Shown: positions 19,536-29,180, counted from the stretch's first letter. The stretch is 64,000 bases of DNA from Sabellastarte sp. h YS-2021 (GCA_964017235.1 OZ024929.1:27711464-27775463); one strand, 5' to 3'. Notes: generated from the sequence alone by a model not told the origin. Numbers and translations are program-made.

Positions 19536-22433
19536 TCACTGAGGAGAAGGGTCTAGGACCTGTTGAGCCGCTACTACTGGTCCCAGATACATGTTGTTGT
19601 CGTTGTCCGACCAAGTAAGGTCTTTTAGATAAAAATTGGTAAACGTGTTGTGAGCTTTCCAGTGACACGCTTGCATGATCTGGTCCACCGATACCCCACC
19701 GTAAAAAGCCTTAGAGGCTGCGAAGGCCCTAATGTCATGCGCTTTAACTTGGACTAAGTCCAAGGCTTGCTGGTCTGCTTGCTTATAACAAAGTAGAATG
19801 GTTTGTTTCAACCATGAAGAGAGAGTAGCGGGTCTGATATCTGAGGTATGTCCTTTCTTGAAGGAGATGAAAAGAAGAGACCGGGACCCTCTCAGGTCCT
19901 TGGTTCGGTCCAGATAGTACCTCAAAGCCCGTACAGGACACAAGGTCCTGTCTTCTTTGAATTGTCTATCTACAATGGTAGTCAAGGCAGGAATAGTCAC
20001 CGGAGACACACTTTGAGAACCTTCTCTTGCTAGCTGGTTTTTGGCTATAAAATCTGATGACGGGAACAAGGCTACCTTTTCCCATTGGCCTAGATTAGAT
20101 ACTTTGTTTGCGACCCAGGTGTGGATTTCACTGCGGCGCTTGCCGGAGGCCAGAGCTAGCAAGAAAGCAGTCTTGAGAGTGAGATGTTTGAGGTCTGTGT
20201 CTTTCATAGGCTCAAAGCGCGCTTTTGTGAGCTCATTGAGGACAACAGATAGGTTCCACTGAGGAAGGTTTCTGGAACTCTTGGGGCGATCCCTGTGAAA
20301 ACTGGAGAGCAACCTGTGAAGGTCCTCATTATGGGCAATATGCTGGGCCGTAGGGCCCAGAGTGTCAACAATAGCTGTCCTGTAACCATCAATGGTAGAG
20401 GGGCGCCTGTTTAGGTCTTGGTACAGATACATAAAGAAATCTGAGATTTGCTTCACAGATGGTGAGGAGAAATCCACCGAATTATCTCTGCACCATTTTT
20501 CAAATAGGGCCCACTTTGATTTGTAGATGTTCCTTGTTGAAGACCGCTGAGGTGCAGCAATTCTCTCTGCCTCTTCCACAGAGAAGCCTTGTTCTTGGAG
20601 TTGTCCACTCCTAGAGACCAGGCGTGGAGGTTGAGGTGCTGCGGGGAGCTGTGGAACACGAAGTTGTGGGACTGCTTGAGGAGTGTTGTCGACACCGGGA
20701 GTTGTAGAGGGATCTCTGTTGAGAGCTGCACTAGGTCCCAGAACCAGGGCATCCCTGGCCAGCCTGGGGCTATTAGTATGATCAGGCAGGTGCATTGCCT
20801 GATTTTTTGGATCACCCTGTAAAGGAGAGCCGTTGGAGGGTAAGCATAAGCAGTGAGACCCGTCCAGTCTATGTTTAGAGCATCTATGTCCCAGGCCTGG
20901 GGGTCTGGGATAGGAGACACGTACAGAGGGAGCTTGTGGTTCAGATGAGTGGCAAAAAGGTCCACGTGGGAAGTGAACCACTTTCGGCAGATCTGTTTGA
21001 ACACCTGTGGATGGAGTGACCATTCGGTCGACTGAACCTGGTTCGACCTGGAAAGTAGGTCGGCCATCACATTCAGGCACCCTGGAATGTGTCTGGCTTT
21101 CAAGATTATGTGATAGTGGTGGCACCAGGTCATGAGTCTCCACAGGAGTGCGCACATCTCCGCCGAGTGTGTTCCCCCTTGTTTGTTTATGTAAGCTACC
21201 ACAGTTGAGTTGTCCGTGGCAACTAGCACTGTTTGGTCCTGACACTGGTCTTTGAAGTGTCTCAAAGCCAGAAAGACAGCTTTCAATTCTAGGACGTTTA
21301 TGTGAAGTCCTTTTTCCTGAGGTGACCACAGACCTTTTGTAGAACTTTGTTCTAAGTGAGCGCCCCAGCCTTCGTTTGAGGCGTCTGTAAAGAGTTGGAT
21401 ACTGTGGTCTTTGGGATGAAGGTCGGCGCCTATCATCACCTTTGCAGGATTCTGCCACCAGTCCAGATGAGCAGAAATGACTTCTGTCCAGGGAAGGAGG
21501 CTGTCCAGCGACTGAGGAAATTTCCAGTGCTCTTTCAGGTGAAACTGAAACGGTCTCATGTGAAGGCGTCCCTCCGGGACCATCTTCTCCGTTGAGGCTA
21601 GCAACCCAATTAGAGACATCAAACATCTTGCAGTCAAAACATGTTTCGACTTGAGTCGTAGGATCAAATCCTGAAGTTTGAGCCATCTCTCTTGAGTGGG
21701 TTTTACAAGGGCTGAATCTAGGTGGTATTCGTAGCCCACGAACGAGAACACCTGAGTTGGTTTCAGTTCTGATTTCTCTTGGTTTAAGATCCATCCCAAG
21801 GACTGGGTGAGATCTACCACTGTCCGAGTGTTCACTAATGCTTCCTCCTGGGACTGAGACCTGATCAGCCAGTCGTCCAGGTATTGATGAAGTCTGAGTC
21901 CTCTGCTGAGGGCCATGAGCTTCACTTCTTTGACGACCATGGTGAATACCTGGGGGGCTGTGGCTAGTCCGAATGGGAGCGAGGTGAACTGGAACACCTG
22001 TGACCTGTGGCAAAATCTTAGATACTTCCTTGAGTTTGGATGGATGGGGATGTGGAGGTAAGCGTCCGACAGGTCTATTGACGCTACCCATTCCCCCGGA
22101 ATCAGAGAAGTCCTGATGGACTCTGGCGTTTCCATTTTGAACTTTTCTACGTGTAGAAAAGTGTTGAGCCTGCTTAGGTCTATTACTGGCCTCCACCTTT
22201 GGTGAGGCTTGGGTACAAGAAAGAGGCGACTGTAAAACCCGCGAGATTTTACATTTTCCACCCTTTCGATAGCGTTCTTTAACAGGAGAGACTGGATGCA
22301 ATCGGCCAAGGCTTGGCCTTTTTGAGGGGCCTTGTACTCTGACACAATCAGAGGAAATCTTATCAAGTTTGGCCTTGAGAGGAATGGCAGAACGTAGCCA
22401 TTGGTGATGATATTTAACACGTTGGCTGAGCAA
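19536..22433 (-). CDS. DIRS tyrosine recombinase (domain in C-terminal third)
   Basis: The frame is open for 965 codons, but only the part downstream of about 20700 looks like the product; residues 1 to ~600 run antiparallel in register to the RT gene and are low-value. A core-binding-like region (SSTRNIYKSKWALFEKWC, DFFMYLYQDLNRRPSTIDGY) precedes the catalytic domain: GKRRSEIH (first Arg), AHDIRAFAAS (His-x-x-Arg), CHWKAHNTF (His/Trp box) and NFYLKDL (nucleophile Tyr). The full R-H-R-H/W-Y set is present, so the domain could be active. It integrates the circular DNA copy by recombination. The start codon is unknown; in DIRS elements the YR gene commonly overlaps RT. Confidence 0.9.
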   Translation of the reverse strand: MLSQRVKYHHQWLRSAIPLKAKLDKISSDCVRVQGPSKRPSLGRLHPVSPVKERYRKGGKCKISRVLQSPLSCTQASPKVEASNRPKQAQHFSTRRKVQNGNARVHQDFSDSGGMGSVNRPVGRLPPHPHPSKLKEVSKILPQVTGVPVHLAPIRTSHSPPGIHHGRQRSEAHGPQQRTQTSSIPGRLADQVSVPGGSISEHSDSGRSHPVLGMDLKPREIRTETNSGVLVRGLRIPPRFSPCKTHSREMAQTSGFDPTTQVETCFDCKMFDVSNWVASLNGEDGPGGTPSHETVSVSPERALEISSVAGQPPSLDRSHFCSSGLVAESCKGDDRRRPSSQRPQYPTLYRRLKRRLGRSLRTKFYKRSVVTSGKRTSHKRPRIESCLSGFETLQRPVSGPNSASCHGQLNCGSLHKQTRGNTLGGDVRTPVETHDLVPPLSHNLESQTHSRVPECDGRPTFQVEPGSVDRMVTPSTGVQTDLPKVVHFPRGPFCHSSEPQAPSVRVSYPRPPGLGHRCSKHRLDGSHCLCLPSNGSPLQGDPKNQAMHLPDHTNSPRLARDALVLGPSAALNRDPSTTPGVDNTPQAVPQLRVPQLPAAPQPPRLVSRSGQLQEQGFSVEEAERIAAPQRSSTRNIYKSKWALFEKWCRDNSVDFSSPSVKQISDFFMYLYQDLNRRPSTIDGYRTAIVDTLGPTAQHIAHNEDLHRLLSSFHRDRPKSSRNLPQWNLSVVLNELTKARFEPMKDTDLKHLTLKTAFLLALASGKRRSEIHTWVANKVSNLGQWEKVALFPSSDFIAKNQLAREGSQSVSPVTIPALTTIVDRQFKEDRTLCPVRALRYYLDRTKDLRGSRSLLFISFKKGHTSDIRPATLSSWLKQTILLCYKQADQQALDLVQVKAHDIRAFAASKAFYGGVSVDQIMQACHWKAHNTFTNFYLKDLTWSDNDNNMYLGPVVAAQQVLDPSPQ

Positions 22434-22729
22434 TTGTTTGCGTGCCAGTCTCTCCTGAAAGAACGGAGGCGACCTCCTACTGGTGGATTGATTGAGGCTT
22501 GATAGGAGTCATTGGGAAGAGGGGTTTCCACGCCCTTTTCCTTTGTTGTGGGGTCGAAAACGACCCCTGGAGCCTCTGAAGTTTGGTTTTCCTCTAGAAG
22601 AGGGAAATGAATAGTTGCTGCTTTGGGAGGAATTGCCCCCAAAGGGGCGTTTCCTGTAGGAGCCTCTTCTCTTATTGTGGTGGGAACCACGAAAGGGCTT
22701 ATTTTGGTAGGGTCCGAAACCCTGAGCAT
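20453..22729 (-). CDS. DIRS reverse transcriptase-RNase H
   Basis: 758 codons; the first ~73 overlap the gag end in another frame. RT: FLVPKPHQRWRPVIDLSRLN, SIDLSDAYLHIPIH (catalytic Asp), SLPFGLATAPQVFT and HQYLDDWLI (~285, YLDD). RNase H: QLFTDASNEGWGAHL, INVLELKAVFLALRHF and VATDNSTVVAYINKQGG give the D-E-D active site. After ~560, VDLFATHLNHKLP...TAYAYPP recalls the C-terminal region compared with adenine methyltransferases in other DIRS elements, but the DPPY box is not clear. It copies element RNA to DNA. No internal stop was seen; the 3' end overlaps the recombinase gene. Confidence 0.92.
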   Translation of the reverse strand: MLRVSDPTKISPFVVPTTIREEAPTGNAPLGAIPPKAATIHFPLLEENQTSEAPGVVFDPTTKEKGVETPLPNDSYQASINPPVGGRLRSFRRDWHANNCSANVLNIITNGYVLPFLSRPNLIRFPLIVSEYKAPQKGQALADCIQSLLLKNAIERVENVKSRGFYSRLFLVPKPHQRWRPVIDLSRLNTFLHVEKFKMETPESIRTSLIPGEWVASIDLSDAYLHIPIHPNSRKYLRFCHRSQVFQFTSLPFGLATAPQVFTMVVKEVKLMALSRGLRLHQYLDDWLIRSQSQEEALVNTRTVVDLTQSLGWILNQEKSELKPTQVFSFVGYEYHLDSALVKPTQERWLKLQDLILRLKSKHVLTARCLMSLIGLLASTEKMVPEGRLHMRPFQFHLKEHWKFPQSLDSLLPWTEVISAHLDWWQNPAKVMIGADLHPKDHSIQLFTDASNEGWGAHLEQSSTKGLWSPQEKGLHINVLELKAVFLALRHFKDQCQDQTVLVATDNSTVVAYINKQGGTHSAEMCALLWRLMTWCHHYHIILKARHIPGCLNVMADLLSRSNQVQSTEWSLHPQVFKQICRKWFTSHVDLFATHLNHKLPLYVSPIPDPQAWDIDALNIDWTGLTAYAYPPTALLYRVIQKIRQCTCLIILIAPGWPGMPWFWDLVQLSTEIPLQLPVSTTLLKQSHNFVFHSSPQHLNLHAWSLGVDNSKNKASLWKRQRELLHLSGLQQGTSTNQSGPYLKNGAEIIRWISPHHL

Positions 22730-24600
22730 CTTTTGAGGTGCCTTTTTTGAGAAGGAAGTCCTCGCCTTCCTTCACTGACTGGGAGTTGAACAGGGAACGA
22801 GTCCAGAGAGAGGAATTCCTGAGCTCTTGACGTCTGGTTTCCCCTAATTGTGGCTGCAGATGGGACATTTCGGCTTCGCGCCTAAGCATGCCGGAAGTTA
22901 CCATTGTGTAAAGTTCCCTTTGTAAAATATGGGCAAGGGATTTGCTCAGGCAGGTTATGGCCTTATGTTGAATAGTGAGGGTCTTCTCCCAGAGATCAAA
23001 GTAGTCATAGGCCTCATCATAACCACGTTTTACTGCTTTTTCAGGGTCGGCACCTTTCCTGACCTGGGACTTGACCTTCTTGAAGGTTTCTTTTAGTCCA
23101 TAACGACACCTCCTCATGGTAGAGTTGCAGGAAGAGGATGTCTTGGCAAAAGTGGTCGTGAAATTCAATGTGGTTAGATTGTACCTTGCCTGTTGTTCTA
23201 AGTCCTTGAGGACAGAGAGTGGGACCTTGCCTAAAGGGGCCCCCGAAGGTTTAGGAGATATACAGATCTTGGCAAAGTCTGCATTTAAATCTTGGAGTTT
23301 CTCCGAAAAACAAGGTTGTCCAACCTTGTACCACTTAGAAGTGGAAGGGGGGGGCTTTGGGTATTTGCCCTCTGCCAGGTTTGCAGCCATAAGGTCATTG
23401 TTGAATTTGTCAAAGGCATCTCTTATACCAGAGTTGAGGGGCAACATAGCTGATGGACCCGTAGGTCTCAGCTCTTGGACGGCCACCTCGTCATCGATAC
23501 CTATGATAGCAGTAGCAGGTCTGGGGACTGAATCCCTCGGATCAGGTAATTTGAGGATACGTCGAAAAGTATCTACCTCCTCCGCATATTGATTTGGGAT
23601 GTCAGCCGGAGCCACATCCCTATAGTAGGGCGGATCAAGGTCAATTTGAGGATGTTCCTGATCATCAGAGGCCATTCTCTGGGGCTTGGGAGACCTGTGT
23701 CTACGTCTAGGGGACTGATCCTCCCCTGACGATGAGGGCAAATATGCGGACCTTGACTTATGTTTAGACTTGTCAGAGTGCTTTTTAGGTCTAGAATATG
23801 AAGGGCGATCATGATCGGAATCAGATCCAGAACCTGAGATTGGAGCATGGCTAACCTTGTGAGTGGACGTCTTGGGGCGAACAGACTGTGTATGTTCGGA
23901 AGAGCTAAGACGAACGTCCGAACCTTGCTCGGCCTGAAGGCGAGGAGGAAGAGAAGGGCCATATTCAATATCCATGGGTTCTGAAGCACTGACAGAGGTC
24001 TGAGGTTCGGTGCGAACAGCCGAAGAGGCGATCTTATCAGCCAGCCCTTGTTGAGATTTTAGGAAATCTTCACGCATAGATTTAAGGGCATCATAGATGT
24101 TGGCTTGAAAAACACCAAATTTCTGATCAAATTTGTGGTCCAAAGACTTTTCTACAGAAGAATGGACTTTATGATGTAAGGCTGTACTGGGAGTGGGAGG
24201 AACAGTACGCCCTGGTGTAGTAAGAGGCAAAGGATCGAAAGATAAGGGTCTGGGACGTGGAGGTGAAGTAAACAAATGATCGGCCGCAGCCTCAAGTTCG
24301 GCTTGCGATCCAGAAAACGATTCAAAAGAATCGCCAAGTACCTCGTCCCGATCTTTGTCCGATGCCTGTGAAGTGGGATGTTTTTTCTTGTATCGTCTTC
24401 TATTAGCAATTTTAGTGGACTGTTCGTCTGTGAAAGACGCACAGATTTGACAAGTACCAGCTTTTGTAACACACAGATCATCGTCCCTTCCCTGCATCTC
24501 TGCAGGAGGGGCAATAGCCATGACTGTCGAATGGCTGACAGAAATGATTGCATTTGCTGGATCTGGGTTTATCTTTAGAAGACTGGTGGGAGGTGGCCAT
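22509..24600 (-). CDS. DIRS Gag-like protein, N-terminus frameshifted
   Basis: The main frame (open from 24677) carries a Ser-rich region, AADHLFTSPPRPRPL, helical segments, a basic SRPKKHSDKSKHKSRS tract and an Arg/Gly-rich C-terminus (NKRRGSYRKRPFGG, RGSRGRFRPHNKG), consistent with an RNA-binding structural protein. The most likely native ATG is at 24600 in a different frame. It reads MATSHQSSKDK and a C-x3-C/H-x2-C-x2-C cluster before meeting a stop near 24485, just where the main frame continues with DDDLCV and TCQIC. A one-base indel around 24481-24500 therefore probably disrupts this copy. Confidence 0.8.
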
Positions 24601-24981
24601 GTTTTAATGCAATAAAATATGAAATACTCCGAACCGTAGATTCGAGCAGTACTAGTGTAGTGGCGAGCACACAACACGTGAATTAAGAAGACGTTAAAAA
24701 ACTGACAAAATACAGCACCGGAAGTGCTGAAAATTGGGTATAAGATTCTATACTGCTAAATAAAGGAAAAGCCGAATTATGGACGAATGACAAACAATAT
24801 ATCCAGAGATATAATAGAAAACAGCTTTGAAAACTTAGCAGAGCATCCAATATGGCGGCGACCAACGAAAAGGAGACTGATACACAGGAAGTGATGACGT
24901 CACGACAACCTATGAGGCCGAACCAACTACATGCTTGTTTTTCTCGAGCGTTGGTCATCTATGCCTCGCGGCAACCAGTAA

Positions 24982-25023
24982 AGCATTCAGTCCCACATGG
25001 TAAGCTATTGTAGCGCAATAAAA
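24982..25023 (-). repeat. DIRS right inverted terminal repeat
   Basis: Inverse of 19022-19063. It is the 5' end of the minus-strand element; satellite resumes at 25024 without duplication. Confidence 0.85.
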
Positions 25024-25825
25024 GCAATAGTTTTCAAGTGGCAACAGATTTACTCAAGAGAGAAAACCTCAAAGTAGCTATTGCTCAGCTAAGCAATGAG
25101 CTACTGGTTTGCAACTTTACTGTTACAGCTGACCCAAAAGTAGTAGAATAACAGATTTCAAAAATATACTCTAAATGCAATCGTGTCAAGTTACAACTGA
25201 TTTACTCAACAGTGAGAACCTTAAAGTAGCTACTGCTCAGCTATGCAATGACCTACACATCTGCAATTTCACTATGTTAAAGCTGATGCAAAAGTACGTG
25301 AATATTTATTTCTTTATTTGGGGTTTTACGTCGCTTACAACACTGTACAGGTCATATCACGACAGGTAGTTTTGTGGGCTGAGGAAACCAGTACATACAG
25401 TTGGTCAAGGTTCTGTACTGTAAACTGCCCACCATTGGTATGCCACCACCAACTATCCCACATAAATTCCGGGGTTTGAACCACAGACCTCAGGTGGGAG
25501 GCGAATGTGTTACCACTGTGCCATTGTGGCCCCCTAAGTAGGTGAATAACCTATTTTAACAAAATACTCTAGATACAATACTTTTCAAGTTACAAGTGAT
25601 TTTACTCATAGGTACTCAAAAATCCGAAAGTATCTATTACTCAGTTAGTCATTGGGATAGACTCCCAATTTACTTACCATGTTGCAGCTATGGAAAAAGT
25701 AGCTGAACAACATATTTTTATAAAATGCTGTAAATGCAATACTTTTTATGTTATAAATGATTTACTGCATGAATTTTAAATGCATTAAACAGAATTTAAA
25801 CAATTCAAAAAAAAATCTAAAATGC
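25024..25825 (+). repeat. ~157-bp satellite, copies right of the DIRS insertion
   Basis: Continues the monomer broken at 18714: GCAATAGTTTTCAAG, then CTCAAAGTAGCTATTGCTCAG. It is interrupted by a SINE at 25304-25535 and ends near 25760 with the TGCATGAATTTTAAATGCAT stretch also seen at 14042. Confidence 0.85.
25304..25535 (-). mobile_element. tRNA-derived SINE
   Basis: On the minus strand it begins GGGGGCCACAATGGCACAGT. It has a box-A-like TGGCACAGTGGTAA and a box-B-like GGTTCAAACCC at tRNA spacing, then a body and a tail GTAAGCGACGTAAAACCCC followed by AAATAAAGAAATAAATA. The flanks AAGTACGTGAAT (25292-25303) and AAGTAGGTGAAT (25536-25547) are a 12-bp target-site duplication with one mismatch inside the satellite. 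Transcribed by RNA polymerase III if active; copied by LINE machinery. Confidence 0.9.
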
Positions 25826-26720
25826 TAAAAGACCAGTGTGAAGAGGTAAATGTTGTTGGTTGAAGAGAAATTCTCCTGAAAGGATCATGTAGGGTCACAA
25901 GAGTGACCTTCAAACCAAACAATCAGTGACTGTGAATGGGTTTTGTATCAGTTGACTGTGTGTTTTGAGTTGCAAAGTAGAAGTGAAAGCATAAAAGGAC
26001 AGAAAAGGACTTTAGCAGTACCTCTTAAGCAAATGGTGCTGAGTGGAAAATAAAAAAACACAGACTACTTAACTTGTCTACATGTTAGAATAAAGGTTAC
26101 TTTTAAATGAAATATACAGAAAGAGAAGAGAAAGCAGTGTAATAAAATAAAGTGAAGCACAATAAATCTAAAGAAATATCATTGTTTTAAGTGTCAACTT
26201 CACATTAAGTATGTGGGCTGAAACCTCTATGGTTTTGGAGCGAAACCTCAGGTAGTCGTTCCAAAAGGGTTGTACAAGGCTTCACAAGGCAGAGAGCAGG
26301 TGATAGGCAAGAATAAAGCCGCAAGATGTCTATTTTTCAAGAGATAGATATACTGTAAAAGCATACTTAGGAAAATGTGCAGTAAATGTGATGGCGAAGT
26401 AATAAAACAAGGTCATCAAAAAAGGGTCACTCCTGTAGTGGCCATCTTACAAAGGAAGCTCTCACACGTCAGCCACAGCAAAGTGTTTTACACAACACAA
26501 AAAGGAGGAAAAATCTTCACCATGACGACTGTAGGTCTTGCTGCTGTAATTGGTTGGAGCAGGGTCCAAGAAACATGTAGGTTTATATGGCAAAAAGCCA
26601 GTACATGTATAATTACATTATATAAACTGAAACTTTATTATCTGAACTGAAAATTTTCCTAACTGTAAAGAAATTTGAGCCTTTAGCAAGGCTATGTTGT
26701 AGCCAGAATACATGTACTTG
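25826..26720. other. Mostly unclassified sequence; 85-bp repeat at its start
   Basis: 25826-25895 repeats 17763-17850. It is followed by GGGTCACAAGAGTGACC (small hairpin, 25899-25915) and ATCAGTTGACTGTGTGTTTT, which resembles the sequence after the hairpin at 11025-11044. The remainder has no recognisable gene. Confidence 0.5.
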
Positions 26721-26732
26721 TATGTGTAAATT

Positions 26733-27040
26733 TTAACCCCCATGAACTCTGTGTGACATGTTACAAGCTCTTTTATGCTTCCAAGAGAATATGCTGCTTG
26801 TTGATATGTGTCTCAATAAAAAGGGCGATTCAGGTTTTCCAAATTTTATGGGTTGTAGTCTGAAATTATAGTTGTACTTTATTTGATTAATTTCCTTCAC
26901 ATGTTCACAACTGCCTCCAACATAAAAAGATTGAAACCTGTTTCTAAACATTTTCATAAAACTTTCTTCCATTAATGCCTCTAAGGCCCAACACTTATTG
27001 TCACAATTTTGAAGTGTTTCTGATAACAGATTTTGGTTCA
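26733..27040 (-). CDS. Hypothetical open segment
   Basis: On the minus strand, about 100 codons stay open to the stop at 26733 (NCDNKCWALEALMEESFMKM, then RNRFQSFYVGGSCEHVKEIN, then SPFLLRHISTSSIFSWKHKR). Amino-acid balance is protein-like and no repeat covers it. No splice site or family is recognised. It could be a terminal exon or a fragment of a mobile element gene. Confidence 0.25.
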
Positions 27041-27235
27041 GTATATTACATTACAATTTGGGTCTGAAGATATATTATCAACTTCCCCAATCTAGTTGGT
27101 GATGAAAAAAACCAAGGAAAAATGTCCACTAGAAAAGTGTCTCCCTGAAACAATATACCTCCTGGAAATAATACCTCATCAAAGGAATACCTCTTGTATA
27201 TTTTGTATTCTCGAAATAAATGCCTAAAAAACTAA

Positions 27236-29180
27236 CGAGGACCGATAATAATAGCGAGTCATAAGCACTTTTTATGTTTGCCTATAATTGCTTGACCTTG
27301 AAGGAGGGGCCCAAGGTCAAATCTGACCACACCAGAAGATTCCCAGCCCATGATTTCCCACAGGTTGGTTTACCATCCCAATCCTCTAGGACCAATAATA
27401 AGCGAATTATAAGCACTTTTTTACTTTGGCTATGCTTGTTTGACCTTGAAGGAGAGGCCCAAGGTCAAATCCCACCACACCAAAAGATTCCCAGCCCATG
27501 ATTTCCTACAGGCTGGTTACCCATCCCAAACCTCTAGAAACAATAATAAGTGAGTTATAAGCAAATTTCAAGTTTGGCTATAATTGTTTGACCTTGAAGG
27601 AGGGGCCCAAGGACAAATCCGACCACACCAGAAGATTCCCAGCCCATGATTTCCTACATGTTGGTTACCCATCCCAAACCTCTAGGATCAATAAGCATAA
27701 GCGAGTTATAAGCACTTTTAAGTTTGGCTATCCTCGTCTGAATTTGAAGGAGGGGCCCAAGGTCAAATACGACCACACTAGAAGATTACCAGCCCATGAT
27801 TTCCTATATGTTGGTTTTCCATCAAAAACCTCTGGGACCAATAATAAGTGAGTTATAAGCACTTTTAAGTTTGGCTATAATTGCTTGACCTTGAAGGAGG
27901 GGCCCAAGGTCAAATCTGACCACACCAGAAGATTCCCAGCCCATGATTTCCTATAGGTTGGTTTACCATCCCAAACCTCTATGACCCAAAAAGCGAGTAA
28001 TAAGCACTTTTAAGTTTGGCCATCCTCATTTGACCTTGAAGGAGGGGCCCAAAGTCAAATCCGCCAAACCACAAGATTCTCAGCCCATGATTTCCTATAT
28101 GTTGGTTTACCATCCCAAACCTCTAGGACAAATAATAAGCGAGTTATAAGCACTTTTAGGTTTCGCTATCTTCGTTTGACCTTGAAGGAGGGTTCCAAGG
28201 TCAAATCTGACCACACCGAAAAATTCCCAGCCCATGATTTTCTATAGGTTGGTTTACCATCCTAAACCTCTAGGACCCATAATAAGCGAGTTTTAAGCAC
28301 TTTTAAGTTTGGCTATCCTCGTTTGATCTTGAAGGAGGGGACCAAAGGTCAAATCCGACCACACAAGAAGATTCCCAGCCCTTGATTTTCTATAGGTTGG
28401 TTTACCAGCGCAAACCTCAAGGACAAATAATAAGCAAGTTATAAGCACTTTTAGGTTTCGCTATCCTCGTTTGACTTTGAAGGAGGGGCCCAAGGTCAAA
28501 TCCGAATACAGCAAAAGATTCCCAGGACTTGATTTTCTATAGGTTGGTTTACCATCCCAAACCGCTACGACCAATAATAAGCGAGCTATAAGCACTTTTA
28601 AGTTTTGCTATGCTCGTTTGACCTTGAAAGAGAGGCCCAAGGTCAAATCTGACCACACCAGAGGATTCCCAACCCATGATTTCGTATAGGTAGGTTTACC
28701 ATCCCAAACCTCTAGGACCAATAATAAGTGAGTTGTAAGCACTTTTAAGTTTGGCTATCCTCGTTTGACCTTGAATGAGGGGCCCAAGGTCAAATCCGAC
28801 TACACCAACAGATTACCAGGCCATGATTTCCTATAGGTTGGTTTACCATCCCAAACCTGTAGGACCAATAATAAGCAAGTTATAAGCACTTTTAAGTTTG
28901 GCTATGCTCGTTTGACCTTGAAGGAGGGGCCCAAGGTCAAATCTGACCACACCAAAAGACTCCCAGCCCATGATTTCCTATAGGTTGGTTTCACATCCCA
29001 AACCTTTAGGACCAATAATAAGCGAGTTATAAGCACTTTTAAGTTTGGATATGCTCGTTTGACCTTGAAGGAGGGGCCCAAGATCAAATCTAACCACACC
29101 AAAAGACTCCCAGCCCATGATTTCCTATAGGTTGGTTTCACATCCCAAACCTTTAGGACCAATAATAACAGAGTTCAAGG
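27236..29180 (+). repeat. 148-bp satellite array (~13 copies)
   Basis: GACCTTGAAGGAGGGGCCCA recurs at 27294, 27442, 27590 and so on (148-bp step) to about 29062. Each unit has CAGCCCATGATTTCCTA, GGTTGGTTTACCATCCCAAA, CCAATAATAAGCGAGTTATA and AGCACTTTTAAGTTTGGCTA. Open frames of 75-97 codons inside it are by-products of the repeat. Confidence 0.93.

Larger units (their letters stand above)
19021..25023 (-). mobile_element. Full-length DIRS-type tyrosine-recombinase retrotransposon
   Basis: About 6.0 kb with inverted terminal repeats (19022-19063 and 24982-25023, TTTTATTGCGCTACAATAGC then TTACCATGTGGGACTGAATG). The minus strand encodes, in order, Gag-like protein, RT-RNase H with a possible methyltransferase-like end, and a tyrosine recombinase, in overlapping frames. 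Inverted termini and a YR instead of a DDE integrase define the DIRS order. No target-site duplication: the satellite reads CTCTAAAT on the left (before the mini element) and GCAATAGTTTTCAAG on the right, which join into one normal monomer. That agrees with YR-mediated integration of a circular intermediate. Confidence 0.93.

Noticed and set aside
23116..23592. 158-codon plus-strand frame
   Set aside because: Opposite-strand shadow of the DIRS gag gene.
19536..25023. LTR retrotransposon or endogenous retrovirus
   Set aside because: No direct LTRs, no DDE integrase and no protease; inverted ends and a tyrosine recombinase identify a DIRS element.
25470..25535. A tRNA gene on the minus strand
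   Set aside because: It has box-A- and box-B-like sequences but is joined to a SINE body and tail, is flanked by a target-site duplication, and I cannot fold a full cloverleaf.
27274..29162. Open frames of 75-97 codons with repeated residues
   Set aside because: Translation of the 148-bp satellite (148 is not a multiple of three); no start context or independent support.
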